Shown here: positions 1-9,799 of the stretch, in pieces | Layout of the letters: every line of letters begins with the position of its first letter | Position numbering within the stretch: position 1 is the first letter of the stretch | DNA from: Solirubrobacterales bacterium | Lineage (GTDB): Bacteria; Actinomycetota; Thermoleophilia; Solirubrobacterales; Solirubrobacteraceae | Direction of reading: 5' to 3' | DNA: 55,546 nucleotides | Assembly (NCBI GenBank): GCA_003244205.1 | Contig: QHBW01000079.1 | Location: 1-55,546 of the forward strand | Position numbers and translations under genes: made by a program | The notes under the pieces: generated by a model | Told to the model about the DNA's origin: nothing | The model's database searches: none | The model's input: only the letters and a program-made list of their open reading frames with translations

Positions 1-49
1 GGGGTGGGTTACAAGACTTGCCTACTAGGCAAGCCACGGAACCCACCCC
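1..49. repeat. Compound palindrome, GGGGTGGGT family, copy 1
   Basis: The outer arms GGGGTGGGTT (1-10) and AACCCACCCC (40-49) are perfect inverted repeats. Inside them lies a second perfect stem, CTTGCCT (17-23) and AGGCAAG (27-33), around a 3-nt loop. The same nested design and much of the same sequence recur at 29591-29682, so this is one member of a dispersed family. It sits downstream of the minus-strand gene that ends at 162. It may act as a transcription terminator, but it has no clear U tract. It may also be cut by the window edge. Confidence 0.75.
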
Positions 50-70
50 CCCAACGTGCCCCCAATCCAG

Positions 71-179
71 CTTGCGGCGGCGCCGGCGCTAGCGCGGCGG
101 CGGCGGCGGCTTGCGGCGGCGCGGCGCTAGCGCGGCGGCGGCGGCGCTATCGGCGGCGCGGCTAGCGCGGCGGCGGCGG
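71..179. repeat. Tandem repeats copying the 3' end of the 162-452 gene
   Basis: The last 18 bp of the minus-strand gene, CCGCCGCCGCCGCGCTAG (minus strand, 179-162), occur again exactly at 144-127 and 106-89. Each copy includes the TAG stop. Spacing is 35 and 38 bp, with GC-rich filler between, and a degenerate fourth unit at 71-88. The spacing is not a multiple of three, so the copies are not in the gene's frame. This is one of three such arrays in the window (see 11522-11641 and 29683-29760). Confidence 0.7.
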
Positions 180-452
180 CGTGATCTCCAGCCCCTGCGC
201 GACCCGCGGGCGCCCGTTGACGCTGTAGCGCACATCCACGGAATCGTCCTGGCGGTAGGTGCCGATGCCGAAGGCGCCGATCAGCCAGCGGCCCACGCCG
301 AGGCGCTCGGCCTTCACGAGCCGGCGGGAGAACAGCAGCGCACGGCGACTCACGTCGTAGTCGACGCCCTCCTGCTGCCGGACGCCGTTGACGTAGACCT
401 CGAAGTCGCCCTCGACGTCCGCCGGAAGCTTGACGCGCCAGCGCTCGCTCAT
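162..452 (-). CDS. Conserved hypothetical protein, 96 aa
   Basis: A small protein starting MSERWRVKLPADVEGDFEVY with no family I can name. It is beta-strand rich, with alternating hydrophobic and charged residues (FEVYVNGVRQQEGVDYDV), a central RRLVKAERLGVGRWLIGAFGIG stretch split by glycines, and a proline-rich end (ITPPPPR). There is no signal peptide or membrane segment. The start at 452 was chosen because the upstream frame reads as arginine-rich shadow sequence and would run into the divergent metallopeptidase gene at 503, only 50 bp away. Downstream the gene runs into copies of its own 3' end. Function unknown. Confidence 0.6.
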   Translation of the reverse strand: MSERWRVKLPADVEGDFEVYVNGVRQQEGVDYDVSRRALLFSRRLVKAERLGVGRWLIGAFGIGTYRQDDSVDVRYSVNGRPRVAQGLEITPPPPR

Positions 453-502
453 CGCGCGCCCAGTATGGCCCCGCCGCCACGCCGCGTACGCTTGCCGGCC
501 GC

Positions 503-1165
503 ATGACCGCGATCCCTTACGCCATCCGCCGCTCGGACCGCGCCCGGCGCGTACGTGTCTCCGTCGAGGGCGACGGCGCGGTCGAGGTGGTGCTCCCGCG
601 CGGGGCGCCGGAGCGCGCAGCACGCGAAGCCGTGAGCGAGCTACGGCCGTGGATCGAGCGCCGGCTGAGGGCGCTGCGCCGCGCCCACGCGGAGGTCGAT
701 CGGCGACCCGGCACCGTCCCCTATCTCGACGAGACCCTTCAGCTGATTGCCCAGGAGGGCCGCACGCGCGTGACGCGCAAAGGCGACCAGCTGCTCGTCC
801 CGTCCGCAGCCACCGCGCAAGGCGCCGCGCTGGAGCGCTGGTATCGCCGCCAAGCGCTTAAGGAGATCGCGCCACGGCTCGAGCAGGCCTGCCGCGCCGC
901 CGCCCTCCCCGCCCCCGGCAGGCTCAGCATCCGCTCGCAGCGCACACGCTGGGCGAGCTGCTCGCCGGACGGGGGGATGAGCTTCAACTGGCGCCTCCTG
1001 CTGGCGCCTGCGGCGGTGCTCGACTACGTCATCTGGCACGAGGTCTGCCACCTGGAGATCGCCGATCACTCAGCGCGCTTCTGGGCGCGCGTGGCACACC
1101 ACTGTCCCGACCACCGCGAGCACTCCCGCTGGCTACGGCGCTACGGAGCAACCCTGGCTCTCTGA
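503..1165 (+). CDS. YgjP/DUF45-type zinc metallopeptidase
   Basis: A 220-residue protein of the YgjP-like (DUF45, WLM-related) family. The zinc signature is HEVCH at residues 179-183 followed by the third ligand His189 and ARFW, the HExxHxxxxxHxxFW layout typical of the family. The middle part carries the usual [10 protein letters not shown] and [10 protein letters not shown] strands that precede the metal site. It has no signal peptide, so it should be cytosolic. Family length is 220-240 aa, so this is complete. The substrate is unknown. It is divergent from the 96-aa gene and 23 bp upstream of tkt, and may share transcription with the pentose phosphate operon. Confidence 0.88.
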   Translation: MTAIPYAIRRSDRARRVRVSVEGDGAVEVVLPRGAPERAAREAVSELRPWIERRLRALRRAHAEVDRRPGTVPYLDETLQLIAQEGRTRVTRKGDQLLVPSAATAQGAALERWYRRQALKEIAPRLEQACRAAALPAPGRLSIRSQRTRWASCSPDGGMSFNWRLLLAPAAVLDYVIWHEVCHLEIADHSARFWARVAHHCPDHREHSRWLRRYGATLAL

Positions 1166-1188
1166 GGCCCGGTATCGTCGCGGCCAGT

Positions 1189-3237
1189 ATGAGCACGGCG
1201 ACAGACCAGAGCACGCTCGACACGCTCTGCGTCGACACGATCCGGACGCTCTCGATGGACGCCGTCCAAAAGGCCAACTCGGGCCACCCCGGGACGCCGA
1301 TGGCGCTCGCTCCGCTCGCCTACGTGCTCTACACGCGGCTGATGAGACACGATCCGGCCGATCCCGACTGGCCCGACCGCGACCGCTTCGTGCTCTCCTG
1401 CGGGCACGCGTCGATGCTCCTGTACTCGACGCTCTATCTAGCCGGCTACGGCCTCGAGCTCGAGCAGCTCGAGCGCTTCCGCCAGCTCGGCAGCCCGACG
1501 GCGGGCCACCCCGAGTACGGCCACGTCAGGGGCGTGGAGGTGACGACGGGACCGCTCGGCCAGGGGATCTCCAACAGCGTCGGGTTCGCGCTCGCCGAGC
1601 GCATGCTGGCGGCGCGCTACAACCGTCCCGGCCACGAGATCGTCGACCACCACACATGGGTGCTGGCATCGGATGGCGACATGCAGGAGGGCGTCTCGCA
1701 CGAGAGCTGCTCGCTCGCCGGCCACCTCGGCCTCGGTCGGCTGATCGTCTTCTACGACGACAACCACATCTCGATCGAAGGCGATACCGCGCTGTCGTTC
1801 TCCGAGGACGTCGGCGCGCGCTTTGCCGCCTACGGCTGGCACGTGCAGAACCTGCACGAGGAGATCGGGCTCGACCGCCTCGAGGACGCGGCGCGCGCCG
1901 CGATCGCAGAGAGCGAGCGTCCCTCGCTGATCGTCTGCCGCACCCACATCGCCCCCGGCGCCCCGAACAAGCACGACACCGCTTCCGCGCACGGCTCGCC
2001 GCTCGGTGACGAGGAGATCCGCCTTACCAAGGAGGCCTACGGCTGGCCGACCGAGCCGCCCTTCTATGTACCCGACGCGGCGCTCGAGCACTTCCGCACG
2101 GCCTGCGCGCAGCGCGGTCGCGACGCCCACACAGAGTGGAACGACCGCTTCGCCGCCTATCGCCAGGACCATCCCGACCTCGCCGGCGAGCTCGAGCGCC
2201 AGATCGCCGGGCGCCTCCCGGACGGCTGGGACGCCGAGCTGCCGAGCTTCAGCGCCGACGAGGGCCCGGTGGCCACGCGCAAGGCGTCCAACAGCGTGAT
2301 CCAGTGGGCCTCGGAGCACGTTGCGGAGCTGATCGGCGGATCGGCAGACCTGGCCCCCTCGACGCTCACGCTGATCAAGGACGGCGGCTCCGTGGGCCCC
2401 CACGCTTACGCCGGGCGCAACCTGCACTTCGGCATCCGCGAACACGGCATGGGCGCGATCGTCAACGCGCTCAACCTGCACTACTTTAGGGCTTTCGGCT
2501 CGGGCTTCTTGATCTTCTCCGACTACATGAAGGGGGCAATTCGGCTGTCGGCGCTGATGGGCCTGCCCTCGATCTGGGCCCTCACGCACGACTCGATCGG
2601 GCTCGGCGAGGACGGGCCCACACACCAGCCGATCGAGCAGCTCGCCACACTGCGGGCGACCCCCAACATCAACGTCGTCCGCCCCGCCGACGCGAACGAG
2701 ACGGCGCTCGCCTGGCGCTACGCGATCCGCGCGCAAACCGCGCCCACGCTGCTCGCCCTCAGCCGGCAGGGACTACCGATCTACGACCGGGCCGGCATCC
2801 CAGACGATGCGATCGAGCGCGGCGCCTACATCCTGCGCGACTCCTTCAAGGAGCCCGGCCCCCCCGACCTGATCCTGCTCGCCAGCGGCTCGGAGGTCCA
2901 TCTCTGCATGCAGGCGGCCGACCTGCTCGAGGCCGACGGGATCGCTACGCGCGTGGTCTCGATGCCGTGCCTGGACACCTTCGCCCTTCAGGACCTCGAA
3001 TACCGCAACGGCGTGCTCCCGCCGGCGGTGCGCGCGCGTGTCTCGGTGGAGGCTGCAAGCCCATTCGGGTGGCGTGAGTGGGTGGGTGACCAGGGCGCCA
3101 CGATCGGGATGGAGACGTTCGGCGCCTCCGGGCCGGCCGCCGAGCTCTACCGCCACTTCGGCTTCACGCCCGAGCGGATCGCCGAGCGCGCTCGAGAGGT
3201 GCACGGGCGGACAACGGCTGCGAGACAGAGCGGATGA
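1189..3237 (+). CDS. tkt: Transketolase
   Basis: A 682-residue transketolase. It moves two-carbon units between sugar phosphates in the non-oxidative pentose phosphate pathway, using thiamine diphosphate and Mg2+. The N-terminal half holds the TPP/metal motif (SDGDMQEG near residue 163, followed by [10 protein letters not shown]). The pyrimidine domain holds [10 protein letters not shown] and [16 protein letters not shown], and the third domain is intact to the C terminus. Length matches the family. It is the first gene of the run tkt, tal/pgi, gnd, zwf, opcA. Its stop overlaps the next start in an ATGA, which implies translational coupling. Confidence 0.97.
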   Translation: MSTATDQSTLDTLCVDTIRTLSMDAVQKANSGHPGTPMALAPLAYVLYTRLMRHDPADPDWPDRDRFVLSCGHASMLLYSTLYLAGYGLELEQLERFRQLGSPTAGHPEYGHVRGVEVTTGPLGQGISNSVGFALAERMLAARYNRPGHEIVDHHTWVLASDGDMQEGVSHESCSLAGHLGLGRLIVFYDDNHISIEGDTALSFSEDVGARFAAYGWHVQNLHEEIGLDRLEDAARAAIAESERPSLIVCRTHIAPGAPNKHDTASAHGSPLGDEEIRLTKEAYGWPTEPPFYVPDAALEHFRTACAQRGRDAHTEWNDRFAAYRQDHPDLAGELERQIAGRLPDGWDAELPSFSADEGPVATRKASNSVIQWASEHVAELIGGSADLAPSTLTLIKDGGSVGPHAYAGRNLHFGIREHGMGAIVNALNLHYFRAFGSGFLIFSDYMKGAIRLSALMGLPSIWALTHDSIGLGEDGPTHQPIEQLATLRATPNINVVRPADANETALAWRYAIRAQTAPTLLALSRQGLPIYDRAGIPDDAIERGAYILRDSFKEPGPPDLILLASGSEVHLCMQAADLLEADGIATRVVSMPCLDTFALQDLEYRNGVLPPAVRARVSVEAASPFGWREWVGDQGATIGMETFGASGPAAELYRHFGFTPERIAERAREVHGRTTAARQSG

Positions 3238-6002
3238 GCGCCGCCACAGAGGTCAACGAGCGGCTGGCGGCGCTGACCGCTGCGGGCACCTCGGTGTGGC
3301 TCGACCAGATTCGGCGCACGCTGATCGAGGGCGGCGAGCTGCAGCGGCTGATCGACGAAGACTGCCTGCGCGGCGTGACATCCAACCCGTCGATCTTCGA
3401 GAAGGCGATCCTCGGCTCCGAGGACTACGACGAGGAGCTCGTCGCGATGGCGCAGGAGGGCCTCGACGCTCGCGAGATCTACCGCCACATCGCGGTGCGC
3501 GACGTCCAGCTCGCCGCCGATGTCCTGCGCCCGCTCTATGACGCCAGCGGGCACGGCGACGGCTACGTCTCGCTCGAGGTCGCCCCCCGCCTGGCGCGCG
3601 ACACCGCGGGGACCCTCGAGCAGGCGCGAATGTACTGGGAGCGCCTCGAGCGTCCCAACGTCTTCATCAAGATCCCGGGCACACCGGAAGGGGTGCCCGC
3701 GATCGAGCAGGCGATCTACGAGGGCATCAACGTCAACGTCACGCTGCTGTTCGCCGTTGACGCATACACGGAGATCGCCGAAGCGTTCATTGCGGGGTTG
3801 GAGCGCCGCCACGCCGAATCGCTGCCGCTCGACGTGCACTCCGTGGCGTCCTTCTTCGTCTCGCGCGTGGACAGCGAGGTGGACAAGCGCCTCCAGGCTC
3901 TGGGCGGCCACGACGAGCTGATGGGCACGGCGGCGCTCGCCAACGCCCGCGCCGCCTATGCCCGCTTCAAGCAGCTCTTCGGCGAGGGCAGCGCACGCTT
4001 CGCCGGGCTGCGCGAAGCGGGGGCCCCCGTGCAGCGCCCGCTGTGGGCCTCTACCGGCACGAAGAACCCCCACTACTCCGAGACGCTCTACGTCGACAAC
4101 CTCGTGGCGCCCGACACCGTCAACACGATGCCGATGCCCACACTGCTCGCCACCGCCGAGCGCGGCGAGCCCAAGCCCGGATCAGCCGAGCAGGATCCCA
4201 GCGCCGAGCTCGAGGCGCTCAGGAGCGCGGGCATCGACCTCGACGATGTCACCGCGACGCTGCTGGAGGCTGGGATCGAGCAGTTCATGGGAGCCATGAG
4301 CGGGCTGATCGCCGGCGTCGAGTCGCGCCGCGAGATGGTCGTCACCGGCCGGCCGGCGACGATCGAGGCATCGCTGCCGGTTGCGCTGGAGCCCGTGATC
4401 GCTGAGCGTGTCCGCGTCGCCGTGTCCGAGAAGGTCGCCCCGCGCGTGTGGCGCCGCGACGAGAGCCTGTGGGGTGGACCGGGGAAGCCGGAGATCGCCA
4501 ACCGCCTCGGCTGGCTGACGATCTCCGAGTCGATGCTCGAAGCAGCCGGCGACCTGCGTGGATTCGTCGATGAAGTGCAGGCCGACGGCTTCAGCGACGC
4601 GGCGCTGCTGGGAATGGGCGGCTCGAGCCTCGGCCCCGAGGTCCTGCGCCGCTCCTTTGGAGACATCGATGGAGCGCTGAAGCTCCACGTGCTGGACTCG
4701 ACCGACCCCGACGCGATCGCCGAGCTGGAATCGCGGCTGCCGATCGAGACGACGCTCTTTGTCGTGTCCTCGAAGTCCGGGGGGACGATCGAGACGCTCT
4801 CGCACTTCAAGCACTTCCACGACCGCGTCGCGGATGCGGTCGGGGCCGAGGGCGCCGGCAGCCACTTCGTTGCCGTCACCGACCCGGGCAGCCCGCTCGT
4901 CGAGCTGGGTGCGACGGACGGTTTCCGGCGGGTTTTCGAGAACGATCCCGAGATCGGCGGGCGCTACTCCGTGCTCTCCTACTTCGGCCTTCTACCCGCC
5001 GCCCTGATGGGCATCTCGGTCGAGGCGCTGCTGCACCGCTGCCAGGTCGCCGAGCAGAACTGCACGAGCTATGACTCCAGCGCGTCGAACTCGGGTTTGT
5101 GGCTGGGACTGATGATGGGAGAGCTCGCGCTTCAGGGTCGCGACAAGCTGACCTTCGTCGTCTCGGAGCCGATCTCGAGCTTCGGGCTGTGGGTCGAGCA
5201 GCTGATCGCCGAGAGCACCGGCAAGCAGGGTCGCGGGATCCTGCCGGTCGCCGGCGAGCTGGTGGCTTCCCCGGAGTACTACGGCGATGACCGCGTCTTT
5301 GCCTACCTACGCAACGCGGAGGACCCCGACGAGGAGCTCGACGCAAGCGTCGAGGCGCTCGCCAACGCCGGCCACCCGACGGTGACGCTCGCCGTCCACG
5401 GTGCGGCCGACCTCGGGCGAGTGTTCTTCTTCGCGGAGTTCGCGACGGCGGTCGCCGGGTGGGTGCTCGGGATCAACCCCTTCGACCAGCCCAATGTCCA
5501 GGAGGCCAAGGACAACACCGCCAAGGTGCTCGCGGAGTACGAGTCCAGCGGCTCGCTACCGTCGATCGAAGCTGCCGGCGACGAGCAGCTGCGAGCACTG
5601 CTGGCCGACTCCGCGCCGCCGCACTACGTGGCGATCATGGGCTACCTGCCCTTCGATTCCGAGATCGACGGAGCCGTCGCGGAGCTGCGCGCCGCCATCC
5701 GCCGCGCGACGAAGGCAACGACCACGTACGGATACGGCCCACGATTCCTTCATTCGACCGGGCAGTTCCACAAGGGTGGTCCCCCGGTTGGGCGCTTCCT
5801 GCAGCTCGTCCACGAGTCCGACCGCGACATCGAGATCCCCGGCGTCGACTACGGCTTCGCCACGCTGATCGGGGCGCAGTCGGCTGGCGACCTGCGCACG
5901 CTGCGTGACCACGGGCTGCTCGCTGAGCGGGTCGTGCTGCGCGGCGACCTCGGGGCCGCGATCCGTGAGCTGACCGAGCGCATCGCGGGGCTATTGGGGT
6001 GA
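3234..6002 (+). CDS. tal-pgi: Bifunctional transaldolase / glucose-6-phosphate isomerase
   Basis: A 922-residue fusion. Residues 1 to about 370 are transaldolase: [10 protein letters not shown], the Schiff-base lysine in [10 protein letters not shown] (Lys146), [16 protein letters not shown] and the C-terminal TVNTMP segment. Residues from about 375 are glucose-6-phosphate isomerase: [11 protein letters not shown], the sugar-phosphate loop SSKSGGT (from about residue 512), and [15 protein letters not shown]. Such fusions are known in some actinobacteria and other bacteria. Joining the two lets products of the non-oxidative branch return to glucose 6-phosphate for Zwf, encoded two genes downstream. 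The gene overlaps tkt by 4 bp, and 64 bp separate it from gnd. Confidence 0.95.
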   Translation: MSAATEVNERLAALTAAGTSVWLDQIRRTLIEGGELQRLIDEDCLRGVTSNPSIFEKAILGSEDYDEELVAMAQEGLDAREIYRHIAVRDVQLAADVLRPLYDASGHGDGYVSLEVAPRLARDTAGTLEQARMYWERLERPNVFIKIPGTPEGVPAIEQAIYEGINVNVTLLFAVDAYTEIAEAFIAGLERRHAESLPLDVHSVASFFVSRVDSEVDKRLQALGGHDELMGTAALANARAAYARFKQLFGEGSARFAGLREAGAPVQRPLWASTGTKNPHYSETLYVDNLVAPDTVNTMPMPTLLATAERGEPKPGSAEQDPSAELEALRSAGIDLDDVTATLLEAGIEQFMGAMSGLIAGVESRREMVVTGRPATIEASLPVALEPVIAERVRVAVSEKVAPRVWRRDESLWGGPGKPEIANRLGWLTISESMLEAAGDLRGFVDEVQADGFSDAALLGMGGSSLGPEVLRRSFGDIDGALKLHVLDSTDPDAIAELESRLPIETTLFVVSSKSGGTIETLSHFKHFHDRVADAVGAEGAGSHFVAVTDPGSPLVELGATDGFRRVFENDPEIGGRYSVLSYFGLLPAALMGISVEALLHRCQVAEQNCTSYDSSASNSGLWLGLMMGELALQGRDKLTFVVSEPISSFGLWVEQLIAESTGKQGRGILPVAGELVASPEYYGDDRVFAYLRNAEDPDEELDASVEALANAGHPTVTLAVHGAADLGRVFFFAEFATAVAGWVLGINPFDQPNVQEAKDNTAKVLAEYESSGSLPSIEAAGDEQLRALLADSAPPHYVAIMGYLPFDSEIDGAVAELRAAIRRATKATTTYGYGPRFLHSTGQFHKGGPPVGRFLQLVHESDRDIEIPGVDYGFATLIGAQSAGDLRTLRDHGLLAERVVLRGDLGAAIRELTERIAGLLG

Positions 6003-6066
6003 CTCGGGCGGGCTGGTCTCGGCAAACGGCACTCTTTCAATAGAAAAAACGACAGGAGACACCGCT
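6003..6066 (+). promoter_or_regulatory. AT-rich leader with strong ribosome binding site before gnd
   Basis: This is the only sizeable gap inside the pentose phosphate operon. It holds an unusually AT-rich stretch for this genome (CTTTCAATAGAAAAAACG, about 6034-6051) followed by AGGAG at about 6053-6057, well placed for the ATG at 6067. The other junctions in the operon mostly overlap, so this gap is the likeliest place for an internal promoter. I see no convincing -35/-10 pair. Confidence 0.4.
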
Positions 6067-6975
6067 ATGCAGATGGGCTTCGTCGGACTGGGCAAGATGG
6101 GCGGCAACATGGTCCATCGCGTCCATCGCGACTCCGACAACGACGTGGTGGTGTTCGACTTCTCCGGGGACGCGGTCAAGGAGGCGGTCGGCCATGGCGC
6201 GACCGCGTCGAGCTCGCTTCAGGACATGGTCTCCAAGCTGTCAGCGCCGCGCGCGGTGTGGATCATGGTGCCCTCCGGCGATCCCACCCAGGAGACTGTC
6301 GACAAGCTGCTCGAGCTGCTCGAAGACGGTGACCTGATCGTCGACGGCGGAAACTCCAAGTGGACGGACTCCAAGGCTCGCGCGAGCGCCTGTCGCGAGC
6401 GCGGCGTCGAGTTCGTCGATGTCGGCACCAGCGGCGGCGTGTGGGGGCTGCAGGTCGGCTACTGCATGATGGTCGGCGGATCTGAGGACGCCGTCGCGCG
6501 CATCAAGCCGATCCTCGACGTCCTCGCGCCACCCGACGGCTGGGGTCACATGGGCGACGCGGGCGCGGGCCACTACGTGAAGATGGTCCACAACGGGATC
6601 GAGTACGGCGTGATGCAGGCCTACGCCGAGGGATTCGAGGTCCTGCACGCCTCCGAGTACGACCTCGACAACGCGCAGATCGCCAACCTCTGGAACCACG
6701 CGTCGGTGATCCGCTCGTGGCTGTGCGAGCTGGCCGCTGCCGCATTCGAGGCCGACGGCAACGACCTGGCCAACCTCGAGGGCTGGGTCGCCGACTCGGG
6801 CGAGGGACGCTGGACGATCGCCGACGCGATCGACCACGACGTGCCCACGCCGGCGATCACCGCCGCGCTCTACGCGCGCCTGTACTCGCGTCGCAACGGC
6901 GACTACACCGCGCGCGTGCTGGCCGCGCTGCGCAACCAGTTCGGCGGCCACGCGGTCAAGTCGGCGGCGAACTGA
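6067..6975 (+). CDS. gnd: 6-phosphogluconate dehydrogenase (decarboxylating), short form
   Basis: A 302-residue enzyme of the short (~300 aa) 6-phosphogluconate dehydrogenase class, which makes ribulose 5-phosphate and CO2. The Rossmann motif is GLGKMGGNM (residues 7-15). The substrate region is GTSGGVWGLQVGY, and the catalytic lysine lies in KMVHNGIEYGVMQAY (near 172). The second beta strand ends in an acidic residue, Asp31 in VVVFDFSG. NADP-dependent enzymes have Asn/Arg there, so NAD+ preference is inferred. The TGA stop shares one base with the zwf ATG. The long C-terminal domain of 470-residue Gnd proteins is absent, as is normal for this class. Confidence 0.94.
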   Translation: MQMGFVGLGKMGGNMVHRVHRDSDNDVVVFDFSGDAVKEAVGHGATASSSLQDMVSKLSAPRAVWIMVPSGDPTQETVDKLLELLEDGDLIVDGGNSKWTDSKARASACRERGVEFVDVGTSGGVWGLQVGYCMMVGGSEDAVARIKPILDVLAPPDGWGHMGDAGAGHYVKMVHNGIEYGVMQAYAEGFEVLHASEYDLDNAQIANLWNHASVIRSWLCELAAAAFEADGNDLANLEGWVADSGEGRWTIADAIDHDVPTPAITAALYARLYSRRNGDYTARVLAALRNQFGGHAVKSAAN

Positions 6976-8504
6976 TGGCGACAGCGGTGCAAGAGAACCC
7001 GCTGACCAAGGGCCTCGAGCGTCTCCCGGTCCACCCGACCACGCTCGTGATCTTCGGCGCGACCGGAGACCTCGCGCACCGCAAGCTGCTCCCCGCGCTC
7101 TACAACCTCGCCCACGAGGGCGCGCTGCCCGAGCGCTTCAACCTGATCGGCTTCTCGCGCTCGGAGCACGAACACGAGGACTACAAGGCGATGGCGCGCG
7201 AGTCGATCGAGCGCTTCTCACGCCGTTCCCCCAAGCCGGAGGTGCTCGACGCGCTGCTCGAGCACGTCAAGTACATCCCCGGCAACTTCGACGACGCCGC
7301 CGGCTACGAGCAGCTGAGCAAGCAGATCGAGGCCTTCGACGAGCAGGCGGGCGTGACCTTCAATCGCGTCTTCTACCTCTCGACGGCGCCCGAGTTCTTC
7401 CCCGTGATCGTGCAGGCGCTGGGCGAGCACAAGCTCAACCGTCACAAGGACGCCGAGGTCCGCGTCGTGATCGAGAAGCCCTTCGGGACCGACCTCGAGT
7501 CCGCGCGCGAGCTCAACCGCATCGTGCTGCGCTCCTTCCGCGAGCAGCAGGTCTTCCGCATCGACCACTACCTCGGCAAGGAGACCGTGCAGAACATGAT
7601 GGCGTTTCGCTTCGCCAACGCCATGTTCGAGCCGGTGTGGAACCGCAACTACATCGACCACGTCCAGATCACCGCGGCCGAGGACATCGGCATCGGCACG
7701 CGCGCGGGCTACTACGACCACGCCGGGGCTCTGCGCGACCTCGTTCAGAACCACATCCTCCAGCTGCTCACGCTGCTGTGCATGGAGCCGCCGGTGTCGT
7801 TCACCGCCGACGAGGTGCGCGACGAGAAGGTGAAGGTGCTGCACGCGATCCAGCCGCCGCGAGCCGAGGACGTCGCGGAGATCGCCGTGCGCGGTCAGTA
7901 CACCTCCGGCGTGGTCGGTGGTGAGCAGGTGCGCGGATATCTCGAGGAGGACGGCGTGCCCGCCGACTCTCGCACCGAGACCTATGTCGCGCTGCGCCTG
8001 AAGGTCTCCAACTGGCGCTGGGCTGGGGTGCCGATCTACCTGCGCACCGGCAAGTGCCTGGCGAGGAAGGTGACCGAGATCGCGGTGACGCTCAAACCGG
8101 TGCCCCACCTCGCCTTCCAGCAGGAGGGCTCGGTCGGCGTCCAGCCAAACCAGCTCGTGCTCACAGTCCAGCCCAACGAGGGCGTATCGCTGTCGCTCGG
8201 CGCCAAGATCCCGGGGGCGACGATGCGCATCCGGCCGGTGAACATGGAGTTCCAGTACGGGACGTCGTTCATGTCGGAGTCCCCCGAGGCCTACGAGCGC
8301 TTGATCCTCGATGCGATGCGCGGGGAGGCGACGCTGTTCACGCGCAACGACGAGGTCGATGCCCTGTGGTCGATCATCGACCCGATCCTGAAGGGCTGGG
8401 CGTCGCAGGATGGGGGGCCGCTGCCGCAGTACGAGGCGGGATCGCAGGGGCCGGAGGAGGCGGACCGCCTGGTGGAGGGCGGCGCCCACTGGCGGGCGCT
8501 GTGA
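6975..8504 (+). CDS. zwf: Glucose-6-phosphate 1-dehydrogenase
   Basis: A 509-residue enzyme that oxidises glucose 6-phosphate to 6-phosphoglucono-lactone, the entry step of the oxidative pentose phosphate pathway. It has the nucleotide-binding GATGDLAHRKLLPALYNL, the EKPFGTDLESA segment and the active-site signature RIDHYLGKETVQN. The ATG at 6975 overlaps the gnd stop by one base. A longer in-frame extension upstream is only gnd read in another frame and was discarded. opcA begins 20 bp downstream, so the enzyme and its activator are made together. Confidence 0.96.
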   Translation: MATAVQENPLTKGLERLPVHPTTLVIFGATGDLAHRKLLPALYNLAHEGALPERFNLIGFSRSEHEHEDYKAMARESIERFSRRSPKPEVLDALLEHVKYIPGNFDDAAGYEQLSKQIEAFDEQAGVTFNRVFYLSTAPEFFPVIVQALGEHKLNRHKDAEVRVVIEKPFGTDLESARELNRIVLRSFREQQVFRIDHYLGKETVQNMMAFRFANAMFEPVWNRNYIDHVQITAAEDIGIGTRAGYYDHAGALRDLVQNHILQLLTLLCMEPPVSFTADEVRDEKVKVLHAIQPPRAEDVAEIAVRGQYTSGVVGGEQVRGYLEEDGVPADSRTETYVALRLKVSNWRWAGVPIYLRTGKCLARKVTEIAVTLKPVPHLAFQQEGSVGVQPNQLVLTVQPNEGVSLSLGAKIPGATMRIRPVNMEFQYGTSFMSESPEAYERLILDAMRGEATLFTRNDEVDALWSIIDPILKGWASQDGGPLPQYEAGSQGPEEADRLVEGGAHWRAL

Positions 8505-8524
8505 GCGGGTCGGACCGCTGAGTC

Positions 8525-9616
8525 ATGTCCGAGGACCACACGTCCGCGAACGGGGACCACACGTCCGCGAATCACTGGAGCGCGCAGGACACGACCCCGG
8601 GTGCGATCGAGGCGGCGCTGCGCGAGCTGATTCGCCAGCGACACGCCGAGAACGATTCCTTCGCGCCCGCGCGCGTGCTCAACCTCGTGGTGGTCGTCGA
8701 CCGCGAATGGCGCGGGGAGGTCGAGAATCGCCTCGACCAGGTTGGGCGCTACCACCCCTCGCGCACGATTGTCTGCGCCGTCGATCCCGGACGAACGACG
8801 CTCGACGCGTGGGCGACGATGACGGCGGACGTCGAGCCCAGGCCCGGCGAGCTCGCGGTCTGCCGGGAGCGGGTCGAGATCGACGTGGGTCCCCAGCACC
8901 TCGCCCACCTCGACACGATCGTCGATCCGCTGGTCGTGACCGACCTCGCGACGCTGCTGTGGGCGCCGCACGGTCACGCGGAGGCGGTGGATTCGCTCGT
9001 GCGACTCGCGCAGATAATGCTGCTGGACTCCGTCGACGAGCCCGAGATCGCGGACGCGCTCGCGCGTGTCGCCGAGCTGGCCGAGAAGGCCTACGTCGTC
9101 GACCTCGCCTGGCTGCGCTCGACACCGTGGCGCGAGCGTGTCGCCGCGACGTTCGACCCCGAGCCCTGGCGTGCGGAGCTGGCGCGAATCTCGGGTGTGA
9201 CGGCTCGCCACCATCCCGACTCGGGGGCGGCGGGGCTGCTGTTTTTCGGGTGGTTGGCGGCGCGGCTCGGGTGGCAGCCGAGCGCGCTGGTGGCGTCCGG
9301 CGGCGGCATGCACGGCAAGGCGCGGGGCCGGCGCCAAGAGGTCGCGTTGAAGCTGGAGCCCGATCCCCAGCAGATGGTGCGTGGCTTGGCGGGTGTCTCG
9401 ATCGACACGGCCTCGGGCATGTCGATCGCGCTCGATCGCGCCCCCGGTGGCCTGCGCGCCACCCGGCGAGCGCGTGACGGGTCCGAGTCGACGTGGACGC
9501 TGCTCGGGGCGTCTCGTGGCGAGGGTGGGATCCTCGGCGAGGGCGTGCGCCAGGCGCTCCTGCGCGACCCGACCTATCGGCCCGCGCTCGATGCGGCGCG
9601 AGCGATGGTGGCGTAG
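8525..9616 (+). CDS. opcA: Glucose-6-phosphate dehydrogenase assembly/activator protein OpcA
   Basis: A 363-residue OpcA homologue. In cyanobacteria and actinobacteria this protein binds Zwf and supports its activity. Recognisable parts are the N-terminal ARVLNLVVVVD and HPSRTIVCAVDP segments, DPLVVTDLATLLWAPHG in the middle, and the RGLAGVSIDTASGMSIAL / LLRDPTYRPALDAA C terminus. The extreme N terminus carries a 7-residue tandem repeat (GDHTSAN-like, from a 21-bp DNA repeat), so the true start could lie slightly downstream. It is the last gene of the operon and ends in GC-rich repeats and a hairpin. Confidence 0.93.
   Translation: MSEDHTSANGDHTSANHWSAQDTTPGAIEAALRELIRQRHAENDSFAPARVLNLVVVVDREWRGEVENRLDQVGRYHPSRTIVCAVDPGRTTLDAWATMTADVEPRPGELAVCRERVEIDVGPQHLAHLDTIVDPLVVTDLATLLWAPHGHAEAVDSLVRLAQIMLLDSVDEPEIADALARVAELAEKAYVVDLAWLRSTPWRERVAATFDPEPWRAELARISGVTARHHPDSGAAGLLFFGWLAARLGWQPSALVASGGGMHGKARGRRQEVALKLEPDPQQMVRGLAGVSIDTASGMSIALDRAPGGLRATRRARDGSESTWTLLGASRGEGGILGEGVRQALLRDPTYRPALDAARAMVA
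8534..8571. repeat. 21-bp tandem repeat at the opcA 5' end
   Basis: GACCACACGTCCGCGAA is present at 8534-8550 and again, identical, at 8555-8571, with a period of 21 bp. It keeps the opcA frame and duplicates DHTSAN at protein residues 4-16. It looks like a recent in-frame slippage event. Confidence 0.8.
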
Positions 9617-9635
9617 GCGGGGGTGGCGGGTCGTC

Positions 9636-9675
9636 GCGGGGCGGGTCGCGCCGCGGGGCGGGTCGCGCCGCGGGG
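9636..9675. repeat. 17-bp GC-rich tandem repeat downstream of opcA
   Basis: GCGGGGCGGGTCGCGCC occurs at 9636-9652 and 9653-9669, with a 6-bp partial third copy to 9675. It lies just after the opcA stop and before the hairpin at 9705. Unlike the three stop-codon arrays, I cannot trace the unit convincingly to the end of opcA. Confidence 0.6.
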
Positions 9676-9704
9676 GGTGGAATCGAGCTCACCGAGCGCG
9701 GTGC

Positions 9705-9739
9705 TTGTCGTTAGGTTCACCATTTCGACCTAACGACAA
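9705..9739. terminator. Bidirectional hairpin between convergent genes
   Basis: TTGTCGTTAGGT (9705-9716) and ACCTAACGACAA (9728-9739) form a perfect 12-bp stem with an 11-nt loop. It lies between opcA (plus) and the 119-aa gene (minus). The stem is AT-richer than its surroundings and ends in AA/TT on both strands, so a terminator serving both strands is likely. Confidence 0.65.
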
Positions 9740-9799
9740 ACGGGTGCGGCTTCCCGTTCGCGCCGCCGGCCACGCTGCTGTGAACGACCGAGGACCGAT

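Noticed and set aside
1438-2736. 432-codon minus-strand open frame antisense to tkt
   Set aside because: Long antisense frames are expected in GC-rich coding DNA, and its sequence has the Arg/Val/Gly-rich look of a shadow with no domain.
9636-9675. Fourth gene-end array, after opcA
   Set aside because: The 17-bp unit cannot be aligned convincingly to the last bases of opcA and no stop codon is kept, so it is counted only as a weak parallel.
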